From: Juglans regia
Taxonomy: Eukaryota; Streptophyta; Magnoliopsida; Fagales; Juglandaceae
NCBI RefSeq assembly: GCF_001411555.2
Contig: NC_049903.1
Location: 13,063,234 to 13,127,233, forward strand
Direction: 5' to 3'
Length of the DNA: 64,000 bases
In this document: in pieces, positions 10,927 to 22,560 of the stretch
How positions within the stretch are numbered: the stretch's first letter is position 1
Layout: each line of letters opens with the position of its first letter
Notes under the pieces: generated by a model
Told to the model about the DNA's origin: nothing
Database searches by the model: none
What the model saw: only the letters and a program-made list of their open reading frames with translations
Position numbers and translations under genes: made by a program

Positions 10927-12211
10927 CTTATCCAACTATTATAGAATTTAATGTTAAATAATTTTATTACTAAAAAATAATTAATGCAAGACTTTCACTT
11001 TGAAAAATTGTGAGATCCCTTTGAAAAAAATTATTTTTTTTATGGAGAGTTTTACTTTTTTTCAAAATGACTATACGAGACTTAGACGCCATAAACTTGT
11101 ATCAAACATTACTCTTAATTAATCAAGATATATAATTAATTCAATTATAATTCAAATTATGAGTTAAATTAAATAGCATGACATGTTATAATAATAAAAT
11201 AAAATAAAGAGAGTACCTTTTTATGATTCTCTCAGCTTAATTAATGCTTCAAAGGTGTATTGCCTTTTCTGTAAAGTGTTTTAAGAGTTCTTTTCCTTTT
11301 CCGTGAAGTCATTTTTATTGCAGTCTCCTCAGCCCTTCCATGCACAACTAGTTTCCTCTCTTATTCAATAAAATGTCATTGATTTTCAGCCTCTAAATAG
11401 GTGCATGAGTCTGTCTTTGATGACTAATGAATGCAAGCTTCTACCCTTTTACAAATATGCAGGAGCGAAGTCTTTTTCTGTTTCTGTTTCTGTGATTATA
11501 TCTTGGAAGATCAAATAATAATTTTATGTGATTTCAAGGCCATATAATTTTGAAGGAGCTAATAACGAATAAAAAATATTATTTGTCATTTTCTTAATTA
11601 TCAATTTTTTTTAATCACTCTCTGATGTGATATGAATAAACAAATAGTTTCTGCATTAGGAAATGATAACATCATGAAATGATGAAAGGATAAAGGTTAA
11701 AATGATAATAAATAGCATTTATCCAACGAAAATATGTGGTTCAAACAGGCTTACAAAACTTACTGGACTAATTCAAAAGTACTCATCAATACTCCAAAGT
11801 TTTCCTTATACACCTACAATATATACAAGAACTCAGCAAGGTAAGGAAATGAAGCATTATTGAGTTCACTGAGTTGGCTGGTGTGACACTGACGCACATA
11901 CCAAGCACGCAAGCCATTGTTCTGTAAAGGACAATGTCTGCACTGCTTTCAGCAGCAAAAGGAACTGAACATGAGTTCAGTTGCCCAACAAATAACTTCT
12001 AAGACCAAAGATAGAGCCTTTTTAACTGTTAAATTTAGTGGTCCATGTCTTCATTTTTCTCGATCAGTTCACAGTCACTAGTGTTAAAGCTTATATGATG
12101 ATATCAGTTTATGTCATATAATATATTCAGGAGGTGGACTTCTCCAGAAAGACAGATAGAGAAGAAGACAATTCAGCATGAAGCTTTACCACATTCCGTG
12201 AATGGATTCAT
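10927..12211. other. intergenic, 3' side of the SWEET gene
   Basis: AT-rich sequence with no credible reading frame on either strand. The part nearest 12211 (about 11900–12211) will include the SWEET 3' UTR, but I could not fix a poly(A) site. Confidence 0.5.
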
Positions 12212-14963
12212 TCAAGCATATGGATTTAGTAGAGGTTTTCTTGGGTCTCCTCCAAATGTATTGCTATAATAGGAGTACAAGGCCAATTGAACGAGCCCTA
12301 AAATCGTTCCAATTCCATTTGGAACCTGCATCCAAAAATAAATAGAAGTATAAACAGTAAGTATAACTGTATAAGAAGCAAAAACTCAGGCGGTCTTTTG
12401 GACTTCTAGCTTTCATTCAGTCAGTTAACGAATCTTGCAAAGCACTGCAACAGGACAGTACTGTAATGTGGGGATAATTAATATCCAACAGCATCAAAAT
12501 AAGAGTTCTTTCTTCTGTTTTCCTTCAAGCATGCGCCTTATATTATATGAGTCGCATGAAATAATCAGTTGCGGTCATATGCTATGGAAAACATGATCTT
12601 CATATGCCTACCAGGCAGGAAACATGATACTTACATAAAGGAAAGGATCGTACTTGAGCACTCCATATGCAAAGAAAGATAGACTCATCAAGAAGGTTGA
12701 AAGGGAAAGATAAAACGGCATGAACTCAATGCTCCTTGTCTTAATCACCAATTTCTGGCACAAAATATTGCAAAAACATTAGGGAGGAGGAACTGTACAG
12801 TCTAAAATAAAATGTGTGAGAATTTTTCACAAGAACTTACAATGATTAGTAACGGTGAAGCAAACATGGCAATGAGTGAAGCAACACTAAAAAGTCCAAC
12901 AAAAGTTTGCCTTTCATGAGAATCGAAAAATCTCATGCTTACATACACTGTGGTCACAAATATGGCAAAAACTGCTACTAACAAGCCTGACATCTTTAGC
13001 TGCATGAAACATTTAATGGAGGATTAGATTAGATAATCACACTGAATTATGAAAATGAAATTCAAATTTTCCTGCTAAAGAAGATACAGGGTGTGATGCT
13101 TACCTTTATAGCTTTGTCAGCAAACATAATAAAGATGCTTATGTAGATTAACTGGAAAACTGCCCCAATTGAATTGACTGAAGCGACCAGGATAATACTA
13201 GGCGACACTAGTGGCATTCCATACCAGAGGCATATCAAGCAGTTTAAGAGAGCATATACATAAGGCAATCCAGAGAATTGCTCTGTTGACCTGTTTCTGA
13301 TGATTCTCTTAAATGTGGGTCTGGAAAACATAAAGTTCAACATCATTATTGGGTTTAGAACCGTTCCTTTATTTCTTTCAAGAAAAATTTGTACAACTTA
13401 CATGGGTGACACAAACAGCCCAAAAGCAAAAAGGTTTCCTGTAATGACAAATGGGTATTAGTTTGTCTATCAAACATAGTAGTCATAATCAAGTAATGAG
13501 AGAAACAAAGCTGATTGGAGAGTAAGTACTCAGATATCTATGAATAGTACCACCCAGCATGTTAGATTGATTTACAGTCAGAGCCGTAGAGGTTTCTTGC
13601 CATCACGCAATGTCATTGAGTCCTTCTACTCATCATCCCCACACCACACACCATACTTGATTTTTTATTTTTGTTTTATTCTTGCTAAACTAAAGGAATT
13701 CTTCTATTCATCATCCATACACCACACATTTGGTAAGAAAAAAATTAAAAAATCAAGTGTGATGTGTGTTGTTGGGATGATGAGTATAATTTTTCAATGT
13801 GATTATATAAAAGTTCGAAACCACTGCCATGTCTACCTACTGGGATAGGATTACAAGTGATTTCTTTCTACCTTGTCATTTCTAATCCTTACATGTGAAG
13901 AAGGTAATGATCTTTAGTGATGTCTTCTTTGCATTTAATGGAATAATATACAATCAACTAAATGAACCTAATCGACATTGATTTGATATAATGGTCCAAG
14001 GAGTCATAGGTTTAGCATAGTAGCCTTTTGTAATCCCAACTGCAGACCTATTTGATCTTCAGCCCAAACAACAGTTATCTTCATGAATGGAACACTGCGG
14101 TAGAGGTGTTCACCTTTTTCTTCCATATGCGGATTTATGTAAATTGATCTAGACATATAAAAAGCTTTGGAAAACTCATTTAATTAGCTGTAATTTTCGT
14201 TGCTATGAAACTATGCAAGAGAATGTGAACTGTTAAAAGGAAGACATGCTTTTGGTATAACTCCAGATTCGACAAAAGCTAATTCATATTTAGCAAATTC
14301 CATTTTATAATTTTTTTATATGTTAAATAAAATATGAAGCCCCATCTAAGTCTTGGAAAGAAGCATGGGACGCAAAGGAAAGCGACTAAATCGTTTAAGA
14401 AATGAAGATTCTTTCACATTTGTGTAATTATCCTTTCCTATCCTACATTCTTCTGAAATGTAAACCAAGGAGAGCCCTTCTTTTTGTGCATTTCTGCAAT
14501 TATCCTTTCGTATCCCTTTAGAAAGTTCAAATTATCCAATTTATGAAAAAACACTCAAACAGTACACTATATCATAACACATATAAAAAATTATTGGATG
14601 AAATTTACCATCAGACGACATTGCTCTGGGGTATTAAATTTCGGTAAGCAATAAATTTACTACCGGCAAGTTCTAATTAAGAAATAAATACATATTATCT
14701 CATAAAACTTTGGACAACAATCACAGGAGCTGAAAGAATAAGAAAATAAGAAGCAGTAAAAGTGCTGCAGACTTTTTCCAGAAGCAATCAAGGGTTTGCT
14801 TCATCTACATCTCAGAAACAAGTCAAACTGCATTCATTTCAAGCGGATACCAGAAGAAGGATAAAGAGGCAGAAAAGAGGGGAAGGAGGGGAAAAAGGAT
14901 ACCAGCAATACCAGCAGCATCACTGCAAACTGAATAAACAGAAGACAGCCCAGTTGGTAACAT
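12212..14963 (-). CDS. SWEET2: SWEET sugar transporter, SWEET2-like, six exons
   Basis: Joining minus-strand exons 14963–14903, 13438–13402, 13320–13104, 12999–12841, 12754–12635 and 12325–12212 gives 708 nt, 235 codons plus stop, with GT–AG borders and consistent phases. That is the normal SWEET length. Two MtN3/saliva triple-helix repeats are visible. The first includes NLFAFGLFVSPIPTFKRI and STEQFSGLPYVYALLNC. The second includes FASPLLIIKLVIKTRSIEFM, PFYLSLSTFLM and PNGIGTILGLVQLALYSYY. The short luminal N-terminus, the QFSGLPY motif and the C-tail ending KPLLNPYA match SWEET2 best. SWEETs are bidirectional sugar uniporters; Arabidopsis SWEET2 acts at the tonoplast (established), so the same location here is inference. 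The start ATG is the only one in frame with exon 2. No disabling change is seen. Confidence 0.93.
13439..14902 (-). other. SWEET intron 1 with an inverted-repeat insertion
   Basis: This 1.46-kb intron has donor GTATCC and acceptor ATTACAG in minus sense. It holds a hairpin-forming stretch at about 13615–13800, where TCATCATCC...ACCACACA words are repeated and then inverted as TGATGTGTGT...GATGATGAG. That stretch looks like a small MITE. The rest is AT-rich. Confidence 0.6.
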
Positions 14964-15060
14964 TTTCGAATGATATTCAACTCCACTGATCAGAACTCGC
15001 ACCTGAACTCTCTCTCTCTCGTCTCTCCCCTGTACTCCTTTGTTCCTTTGTGCATAAATT
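14964..15060 (-). promoter_or_regulatory. SWEET 5' leader region with pyrimidine tract
   Basis: Directly upstream of the start codon the plus strand carries CTCTCTCTCTCTCGTCTCTC (about 15009–15028), a GA-rich tract in the sense of the gene. GA/CT tracts are common in plant 5' UTRs and core promoters. No clear TATA box was identified. Confidence 0.35.
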
Positions 15061-16946
15061 GTTCACAAAAATGTTTGTATATTGTTGTGCTTGGGTCACA
15101 CACTGACATATTATAATATTCATACATATCTACGGTCTACCACTCTTTCTTTCTTTCTTTTATTTCCATTGACGTGGAAACTTTACTTTTTTCCTACTGT
15201 CTTCTTCAGAATCGAGTGATTGAAAGCATCCTAATATTATTTAATGGTCAGGAATTGCATTATTTTGGGGTTTAGATAGATAGACTTTTAAGTTGTGTTT
15301 GAATATTGAGTTAAATTGAGATGAGTTAAATTTTTTTATAAATAATAATGAATTGAGATGGTAGAGTATGTTTTATGGGATCTATTAAGATAAATTTAGA
15401 TATATTCAGATATTAAAATGAGTTTAGATATATTTATAGAAATTTTGAAAAAAAATTATAAATCTCGCATATAAAGAGGTATTGAATTGAAAAAGATTGT
15501 GGGTCGTATGTGTAAATAAATTTTGAATTGAGATGAGTTTAGTGATTTAAGAGTTGGACGTTTAGATGCTAGATTCAATTTAAAATTAGATTAAATTAAA
15601 TTGATCTCAGTAAAATTCAACAACCAAACGGGACCTTAAGTGGAAGCCTAGTAGCTCATCCCCATAAAAAAAATACAGCATTTGAGAATTGAGAAAGAAA
15701 TATATCAATGACGTTTATGCATGTACATTGAAGATTTCTAACCGGATTATCAAGTATGAGGATTGTCTTGTGATTAGTAAGAAAAATGTATTTATTAATG
15801 TGAAAAGTTGTCACTATAATTAGTATAAAAAAATTATATTTTGATTCTTTTTAATCATAATGCATCGTATCGTAATGATATATTTACACACTGACTTGTA
15901 ACTAGCAAAACTCGGTTAATAAATCTTTATCTTTTCAAATACTATGCTATCCAATAATATTGTGTAATAAATGATCTTTTTGGGTTGCAATATGAGTGGT
16001 ATTTGCAACCATTTTTTTTTTTTTTTATCTAAATAAACAAGGGCTGCAAAATAAGTGTAAAAAAGGCTGTTATCTTAAGGATTTGATGCTTAGCATGAAG
16101 AGCACGTAATTTCACGGTGAGGATATTCCTGGTCTCGTCTGTCTTGGCCCCGTACAATGGTAATAACTTAGGATTTGTTTGGTTACAATTTAGTTAAAAT
16201 AATATATTTTATTAAAAATTAAATAAAATATTATTTTTATTTTAAAATTTAAAAAATTAAATTATTTATTATATTTTATATAAAAATTTAAAACAATTAT
16301 AATAATTATATAAAATAAAATTATTTTATTTTATATAACCAATCATAACTCTCGAAATAATTATATGGAGTATTTAAGATATTTGGTTGGACGTGGTTAC
16401 CCCTTTATCTTGTCTCGTCGTGATGGACATAATTAAAACTCTATTTTTTTTTTTTATAAATATAAGAGAAAAATAATTTTTAGCAGAATTATGTCTTTTA
16501 ACTTATCAGTCAATGACAAAGGTTTTCTATCGTGTGAAATTTAAAGGATTATAAATTATTATTGTAAATAATTGGAGGCAAGAACACGATATTCCCAATG
16601 CTGAATAAATATTTGCTGTTATTTAATATAATTCCTAATTACGTGAAGCCACGGAGGCTAAGCTGCCGACTATGCTGACAACTCAACCTTATCCCCGGGA
16701 CCTAAAAAAATAAAAGAAAAAGCCCCTTATCCTTGACAGTTTGTATAAGCTGTCCCAGTGTCAGTGTGCCAATTTGTCAATATCGAAAAGAATGCTATAG
16801 GACTAAGAGGCGTATACATCGGAGCTGTACCCATCGATGATATCGACACGAGGCCAAATACAATATGAGACTTGGTCCTTTATATGCAAGATAATGCATT
16901 TAACCCCTACCACAATCTTTCCATTAAATAAAATGATAATTATATT
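15061..16946. other. intergenic, AT-rich with MITE-like repeats
   Basis: No gene seen. Within it, 15290–15635 starts GTTGTGTTTGAATATTGAG, repeats AATTGAGATGAGTT and ends AACCAAACGGGACC: a member of the GATGAG-type family. A shorter A/T-rich relative begins at about 16165 (GGATTTGTTTGGTTACAA) and ends near 16350 with TATATAACCAATCATAACT. Confidence 0.5.
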
Positions 16947-17469
16947 TGGAGGATGTATTCGTCCCTAGTCCCATAAGGCCTAGTGCATGGCCAGTAAGGC
17001 TCACAACCTAGATGTTGCAAGCCCTCTTACTAATAAGGAAGTAGGAGGAACCCACGTCAAAATAGGGAGAGGGCATTGCATTCACACAAGCATGCCTCTA
17101 ACAAGATGACTCGTCTGGAGCCTCAGCACATTAATTAATTGTGCCGACTAAGAGCGTTGGCAGGAGATCCCAACAGGGAATCTTATCCTTGACAGAAGTT
17201 GCCACATTAAATGCTATGGCTTGTCTCCCAAGGCAGGAATGTATATCCCATGCACAGAGAAAATAATGTCCCCATTGGAAAATGGAAGTATAAAAGCCTG
17301 GGAAAATGTATAACTCGTCACACACTGCTACTCTCACCATCTATCTTTCTCACTATGAGGTGCAAATTGACTTAGGTATCGGAAGTGTTTTTTGGCACTC
17401 TGGGCCTCCAAATTCTCTAGACTCAGGTGGTTGACGAAGCAAGGCAGGGTGCGAAACACGTCATTAACA
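16947..17469 (+). repeat. 5' LTR of Tat-like element
   Basis: It runs TGGAGGATGTATTCGTCC to CGTCATTAACA. A TATA-like ATGGAAGTATAAAAG lies at about 17283–17297, a plausible promoter position within the LTR. The following TTTGGCACTATATGTGGG is the likely primer-site region. Confidence 0.8.
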
Positions 17470-17669
17470 TTTGGCACTATATGTGGGATCTCTTTACGTA
17501 AAACGAACTTGTATTTCATACACTGGTCGCGACACGGTCCCAGGCAATAGTGGTTAAGAAGATACATCAAATGAATGAGAGGAGGTGTGCAAAAATGAAG
17601 TAAGCTCCCCCATCACCCCCTAAGTGGTGGAGACTAGAGATAAGCAACACTTGAAATAGGGAGAGGCTG

Positions 17670-18545
17670 ACGAGCCCTTGGAACTAATTACATTAGATGA
17701 AGCTCCTTAATGGAAGGTGAGAATAGAAACTGAGATGAGACCTAAAGTGAGATTGCAGTTGAAGCAGTTGCTGGTCAAACGCAAAGACATTTTTGCCTGG
17801 AGTCATGAGGTCATGCCCGAGATTGAAAGGGATGCGATTGAACACCGATTAAGTGTGAAACCAGATGTCAAGAAAGTTTGGCAAAAATGCAGGAGTTTCA
17901 ATACTAAGAAGTACGCAGTCATAGCGGAGGAGGTTGACCGTCTACTAGCCATAAGATTTATTAAGGAGGGCCATTACCTAGACTGGCTTTCTAATGTCCT
18001 TTTGGTAAAAAATGAGAATGCCAAGTGGAGGATGTGTGTTGACTTTATTGATCTAAACAAGACATGCCCTAAAGACAACTTCCCCTTGTCATGGATTGAC
18101 TTGATCGTGAACTTGATTGTCGGGCATAAGATGTTGAGCTTCATGGATGCCTACTCCAGGTATAACCAACTCCAAATGAATCCAAGTGATGAAGAAAAGA
18201 CGGCGTTCATAATAGGCCAAGGATTATACTGCTACCAGGTAATGCCCTTTGGATTGAAGAACATCGGAGCGACCTATCAGAGGCTGTTAAATCGGATGTT
18301 CAAAAAACAAATCTGATGAAACATAGAAGTCTATGTAAATGACTTGCTCATCAAAAGCAATGAGTTAGAGCGACATACGACTGACTTAGGGGAAACGTTC
18401 ACAGTCCTACAAAAATACAAGGTGAATTTTAACCCCCACAAAATGCGCTTTGGAATGGAGTTGGGTAAGTTTCTCAACTTTATGGTTTCAGAAAGGGAAT
18501 CGAGGCTAACCGAGAGAAGATACAAGCCATCATCACCATGAAGAC
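17670..18545 (+). pseudogene. Tat-type reverse transcriptase remnant
   Basis: The open stretch 17717–18316 reads DIFAWSHEVMPEI, IAEEVDRLLAIRFIKEG, WRMCVDFIDLNKTCPKDNF, LSFMDAYSRYNQLQM (catalytic Asp) and VMPFGLKNIGATYQRLLN, a standard Ty3/gypsy RT fingers and palm. Two stops then precede VYVNDLLIKS, where the YVDD box reads YVND, so a metal-binding Asp is lost. The frame continues to about 18545 (RFGMELGKFLNFMVSERE) and shifts. The code begins with no gag or protease upstream. Confidence 0.85.
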
Positions 18546-19149
18546 CCTAAAAACCTCAATGAAGTTCAAAAGCTGGCGAGCAGAATCCTGGCACTTAACA
18601 GGTTCTTGTCTCGATCGATCGGCAAATTCCTGTCGTTTTTCTAGGTGATGTGCAAGGTGCACAATTGGAAAGAGGAGTGCGATGAAGTGTTTGCTCGACT
18701 CAAAGAGCATTTCTCTAATCCCCCCTCCTGAGTTAGACCATGCAGGGAGAGACTCTCTAACTGTATTCGTCTGTCACACCGGAGGTCGTATCGCCAACAC
18801 TAGTAAGAGAGGAAAACAGAGCTCAAAGACTAGTTTATTACACAAGCCATGCGCTGAGAGGGGTGGAAAATAGTTACCTGCCTATGGAGTTGATAGGTTC
18901 ACTTTAGTAGTAGCTGCCCTCTGCTTGAGACCCTACTTCCAAGCATACCCAATAAAAGTGCTCATCGAAGCTCCCCTCAAGAAGGCAATGCAGTGACCCG
19001 ACATGTCTGGACGACTGGTCAATTGGTCGATCGAGCACAGTCAGTGCGATATTGACTATATCCCCTAAACCGCCATCAAGGGACAAGCACTGACGAACTT
19101 TGTAGCTGAGATGATTAGCCTCCTCGAGGAGGAACCCAAACAACCAACC

Positions 19150-19784
19150 GACCATCCCTAGCATGTCTATGTCGATGGCTCATCCTGTCGTTTTGGCGAA
19201 AGGTAAGGTATACATAGTGTCGAACTTTGGTGAAGAAAGTTATTACTTGATAAGTCTTGAATTCAAAACTACCAATAATGAAGCCGAATATGAGGCCCTA
19301 TTGGCAGGCCTCGTCAAAGCAAGGATGCTCACAGTAGCAGAAGTGGAAGTGAAGGCGAACTCTCAAGTGGTGGTAAACCAAGTTGAAGGAAAATTCGTGG
19401 CAAAAGGTGAAAGGTTCCAACTCCACCTATGACAAGTGTGGGAAGAGCATGGCCATTCATAAATCTTTTTATTAGACAAATCCTTCGGAAAGACAATTGG
19501 AAAGCATATAAGTTAGCACAAATTACTTCAGGAATGAACGATGCAACACTACCTTGGGCAGTGATCAGCAAGGTGGTAGAAACCCTCGCCATTGGGCTAG
19601 AAGTCTCGGAGGTGAGGACAGAAATGCCCGAGTGGGCAGAAGCAATAACCAAGTTCCTAACCACTGGGGAACTACCAACCAAGAAAGAAGAGGCAATGGA
19701 AGTAAGGAAGAAGGCAGTTAGATTCACTCTCCTAAACGAGACCTTGTACAAGCGAGGACTTTCCTCGCCCTTGTTATGATGCAT
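19150..19784 (+). pseudogene. Tat-type RNase H and linker remnant
   Basis: YVDGSSC (first Asp) is encoded at about 19168–19188. After a frameshift comes SLEFKTTNNEAEYEALLAGL with the catalytic Glu, then VEVKANSQVVVNQV, where the usual Asp of the D-S motif reads N. The stretch 19429–19779 continues the spacer towards integrase. Tat elements typically carry such an extra RNase H domain; here it is disabled. Confidence 0.7.
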
Positions 19785-21149
19785 ATCACTAGATGAAGCT
19801 CAATACGTAATGGGAGAGATCCATGAAGAAGTGTGTGGAAACCACTGAGTCAAAAGAGCCCTGGAGAGAATCGTACTAAGAGCGGGCTACTGCTAACCTC
19901 ATGCCCTTAGGGATATAGAACAATCCGTCAAGAAATGTGGGAAATGCTAGGAAACACATCGATTCTACATAGCCCATCAGAGGAGCTGACATAGATCACG
20001 TCCCCATAGCCCTTTACACAGTAGGGTGAAGACATAGTGGGCCCCATGCCCCTTGGTAAAGGAGGCGTGAAATTCTTCATAGTAGTTGTAGACTACTTCA
20101 TGAAATAGGGGGAGGTAGAACCCCTCACGACAATAACGGCAACCAACATCACTAGGTTCCTATAGAAGACTATTTTGTGTGCAGATTTGAAATCCCGCAC
20201 ACCATCATCGCGGACAATAGGTGACAGTTCAACCACGATCAATTTCACAATTAGTGAGCCGAATTACAATTCAAAGTCAAGCACTCCACTCTAGGACACC
20301 CTCGGGTGAATGGGCAGGTCGAGGTGACTATCAAAATCTTTGTGGGAATATTAAAGAAGAAACTCACGAGTAAGAAAGGCGCTTAGGCGGAAGAGCTGTC
20401 AGGGGTTCTATGGGCCTACCAAACTACCACGAAAATCTCAACTAGAGAGACCCCCTTTGCGCTAACATATGGAAGAAAGGTCATAATCTTGGTAGAGATA
20501 GGTATACCAAGCTACAAGGCCAGCTAGTGGTGCTACTTGCACCCCTTGGGGCAGTGGTGCCCACATCCTGCCCCTGCATGGTGGGGGTTGGGGTTTGGCC
20601 CCCCGAAATTCAGCCCCACACCCCATGGGCGGGGTGCCCTATCTGCATTTCGAGGGATGGATTGGACCCCTAGTCTGTCCATCCCCCACTGTCTACCGCC
20701 TACTCATGGGGGAAAACAACTGAAAAAAGCAAAAAAAAATCCAAAACTATCGAAAAACAACATCAAATCTACGTATCAATCCCTAAAATCTACAAATCTA
20801 TCATCCAACAACAAATCCAAGAAATTACAAAGTACATACAGTGACACATGAAAAAAAATTAAAATCACTCTCACGCCATACAGTAAGACCAACGGTTTGA
20901 GCAAAGGAACTACAACCACGAATGGCCATGGGTTTGTTCGCAAAACCACGGCCACACTTCGAGAACGAGATGTCGAGAAGAAAAGTCAAAAACTGAAAAT
21001 AGGAAAAGGATGAGGAGGATGAGAAAGAGAGAATGAGAAGAAGAATAAGAGAAGGAGGAGGAGGAGGAGGAGAGAAAGAAGAAATAACGGAGGGAGAGAA
21101 ACTAAGAAAGAATATAAGAAAGGAGAAGAGAGGAGAAGCAGGGGAGGGA

Positions 21150-21197
<48 letters not shown>

Positions 21198-21850
21198 AGT
21201 AGAATGATTTTAGGGTTAGGGTTTTTTTTTTGTATGTAGAATGTAAGTATAAAATGACATCGTTAAAAATTTATTTTATTTATATATATATATATATAGC
21301 TGGGCCTAGGTGGGGTTTAATGCGAGAAGGCCTAGGCCCAGCCCGCCCCCCGCCCCAACTCCTTCAAAGCCTAAGGGCGGGGCACCTCCCCTCGCATGGT
21401 GCGAGCATAGTTGCCCACACTGTTGAGACGGTGGACGGCAGGGTGGCAAGAACGGTGCCCTGCCGCCCAACCTTAGGTCCATCATCTAATTCAATATTTA
21501 TTGCTCTAAACCTTTCAATGAGAAAATAAAAGAAGAAGTCCTACTTGAGAATCTGGACATGGTAGAAAAACTTAGAGATAGGGTGGAGCTGAGGGTGGCA
21601 ATTGCCAAAAGGTAAACGTAGCAATACTTCAACAAAAGAGTAAAGCGTTAGGTGTTTAAGGTAGGAGACCTAATCTTGAAAGAAACCAGGGTAACCTTTC
21701 AGGAGAAAGGAAAGTTTGGATCAAAATGGAAAGGATGGTATGTGGTTACGACTTGCCACAGGCCCAGAACTTATTGGCTAAAAGATGTTGTAGGAAAGAA
21801 ATTGCAACAACCATCGAATGCGAAGCACCACAAGAAATATTTTGCATAGA
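19785..21850 (+). pseudogene. Tat-type integrase remnant, split by an insertion
   Basis: Zinc-finger and core fragments are readable across stops: KKCGKC near 19933, GVKFFIVVVDYF near 20067, then VNGQVEVTIK and TPFALTYGRK near 20450–20480. The C-terminal part resumes after the insertion: LLENLDMVEKLRDRVELRV, then from 21652 FKVGDLILKETR and GSKWKGWYVV. The hAT-like element at 20525–21475 separates the two. Confidence 0.7.
20525..21475. mobile_element. nonautonomous hAT-like element inside integrase
   Basis: GC-rich ends (TAGTGGTGCTACTTGCACCC and, inverted, TAAGGTTGGGCGGCAGG) enclose a purine-rich core with a (GA)n microsatellite at about 21144–21192 and (TA)n near 21281–21298. Imperfect 8-bp flanks AGGCCAGC and GGTCCATC match at 5 of 8. 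The integrase code resumes directly to its right. Layout and terminal words resemble the element at 25979. Boundaries are approximate. Confidence 0.5.
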
Positions 21851-21959
21851 AGGCTCTCATGTAAGAACACCTTACAAACTCAATAAAATTGCTTTACATT
21901 TCATGACTCTCCTTTGTGTTTCACTTCTTACTGTCAAATCCTTATTACGATACAAACGT

Positions 21960-22560
21960 CTCAGGCACCACCCAGCCCAATCGAGCACATCTCTTGCTTG
22001 GTTACTTAAGTCGATGCTTCGCACTTGCACCCGACGAAAAAGGAGGGAACACCTTTCCTAAGTATCTCATCTCTCCTTGCCACCCAACGCGATCGAGCAC
22101 ATTTCTTATCTGGCTATCTAAGTCGATACTCTAAGCTCGCACCAGGCAAACAAAGGAGGCAACAACTCTCCTAAGTGTCACATTTCTCCTCACCACCCAG
22201 CGCTGTCAAGCACATCTCCCTCTGGTTATCTAAGTCGATACTCCGTGCTAGTACCTGGCGAACAAAGGAGACAACACCTCTCCTAAGTATCACATTTCTC
22301 CTCACCACCCAGCTCAGTCGAGCACATCTCCCGCTAGTTATCTAAGTCGATGCTCCGCGCTCACACCCGGTGAATAAAAGAGGGAACACCTCTCATAAGT
22401 GTCACATCTCTTCTCACCACCCAATGCATTTGAGTACATCTCTCGCCTGGTTACTTAAGTCGATGCTCCGCACTCACACCAGACGAACAAAGGAGGGAAC
22501 ACCTCTCCTAAGCGTCCTATCTCTAGTCGCCACCTAGCGCGATCGAGCACATCTTCTACT
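21960..22560 (+). repeat. six-copy tandem repeat, period 112–113 bp
   Basis: The word TCGAGCACATC or a close variant recurs at 21981, 22093, 22206, 22318, 22430 and 22543, spacing 112–113 bp. Each unit also has CACCACCCAG, TAAGTCGATGCTCCGC, GGAGGGAACACC and TCCTAAGTGTCACA. Tandem repeats between integrase and the 3' LTR are known in Tat-lineage elements. Confidence 0.85.

Noticed and set aside
21033..21239. Arg/Glu-rich 68-codon frame
   Set aside because: It is the translation of a purine-only (GA/GGA)n stretch in the hAT-like element.
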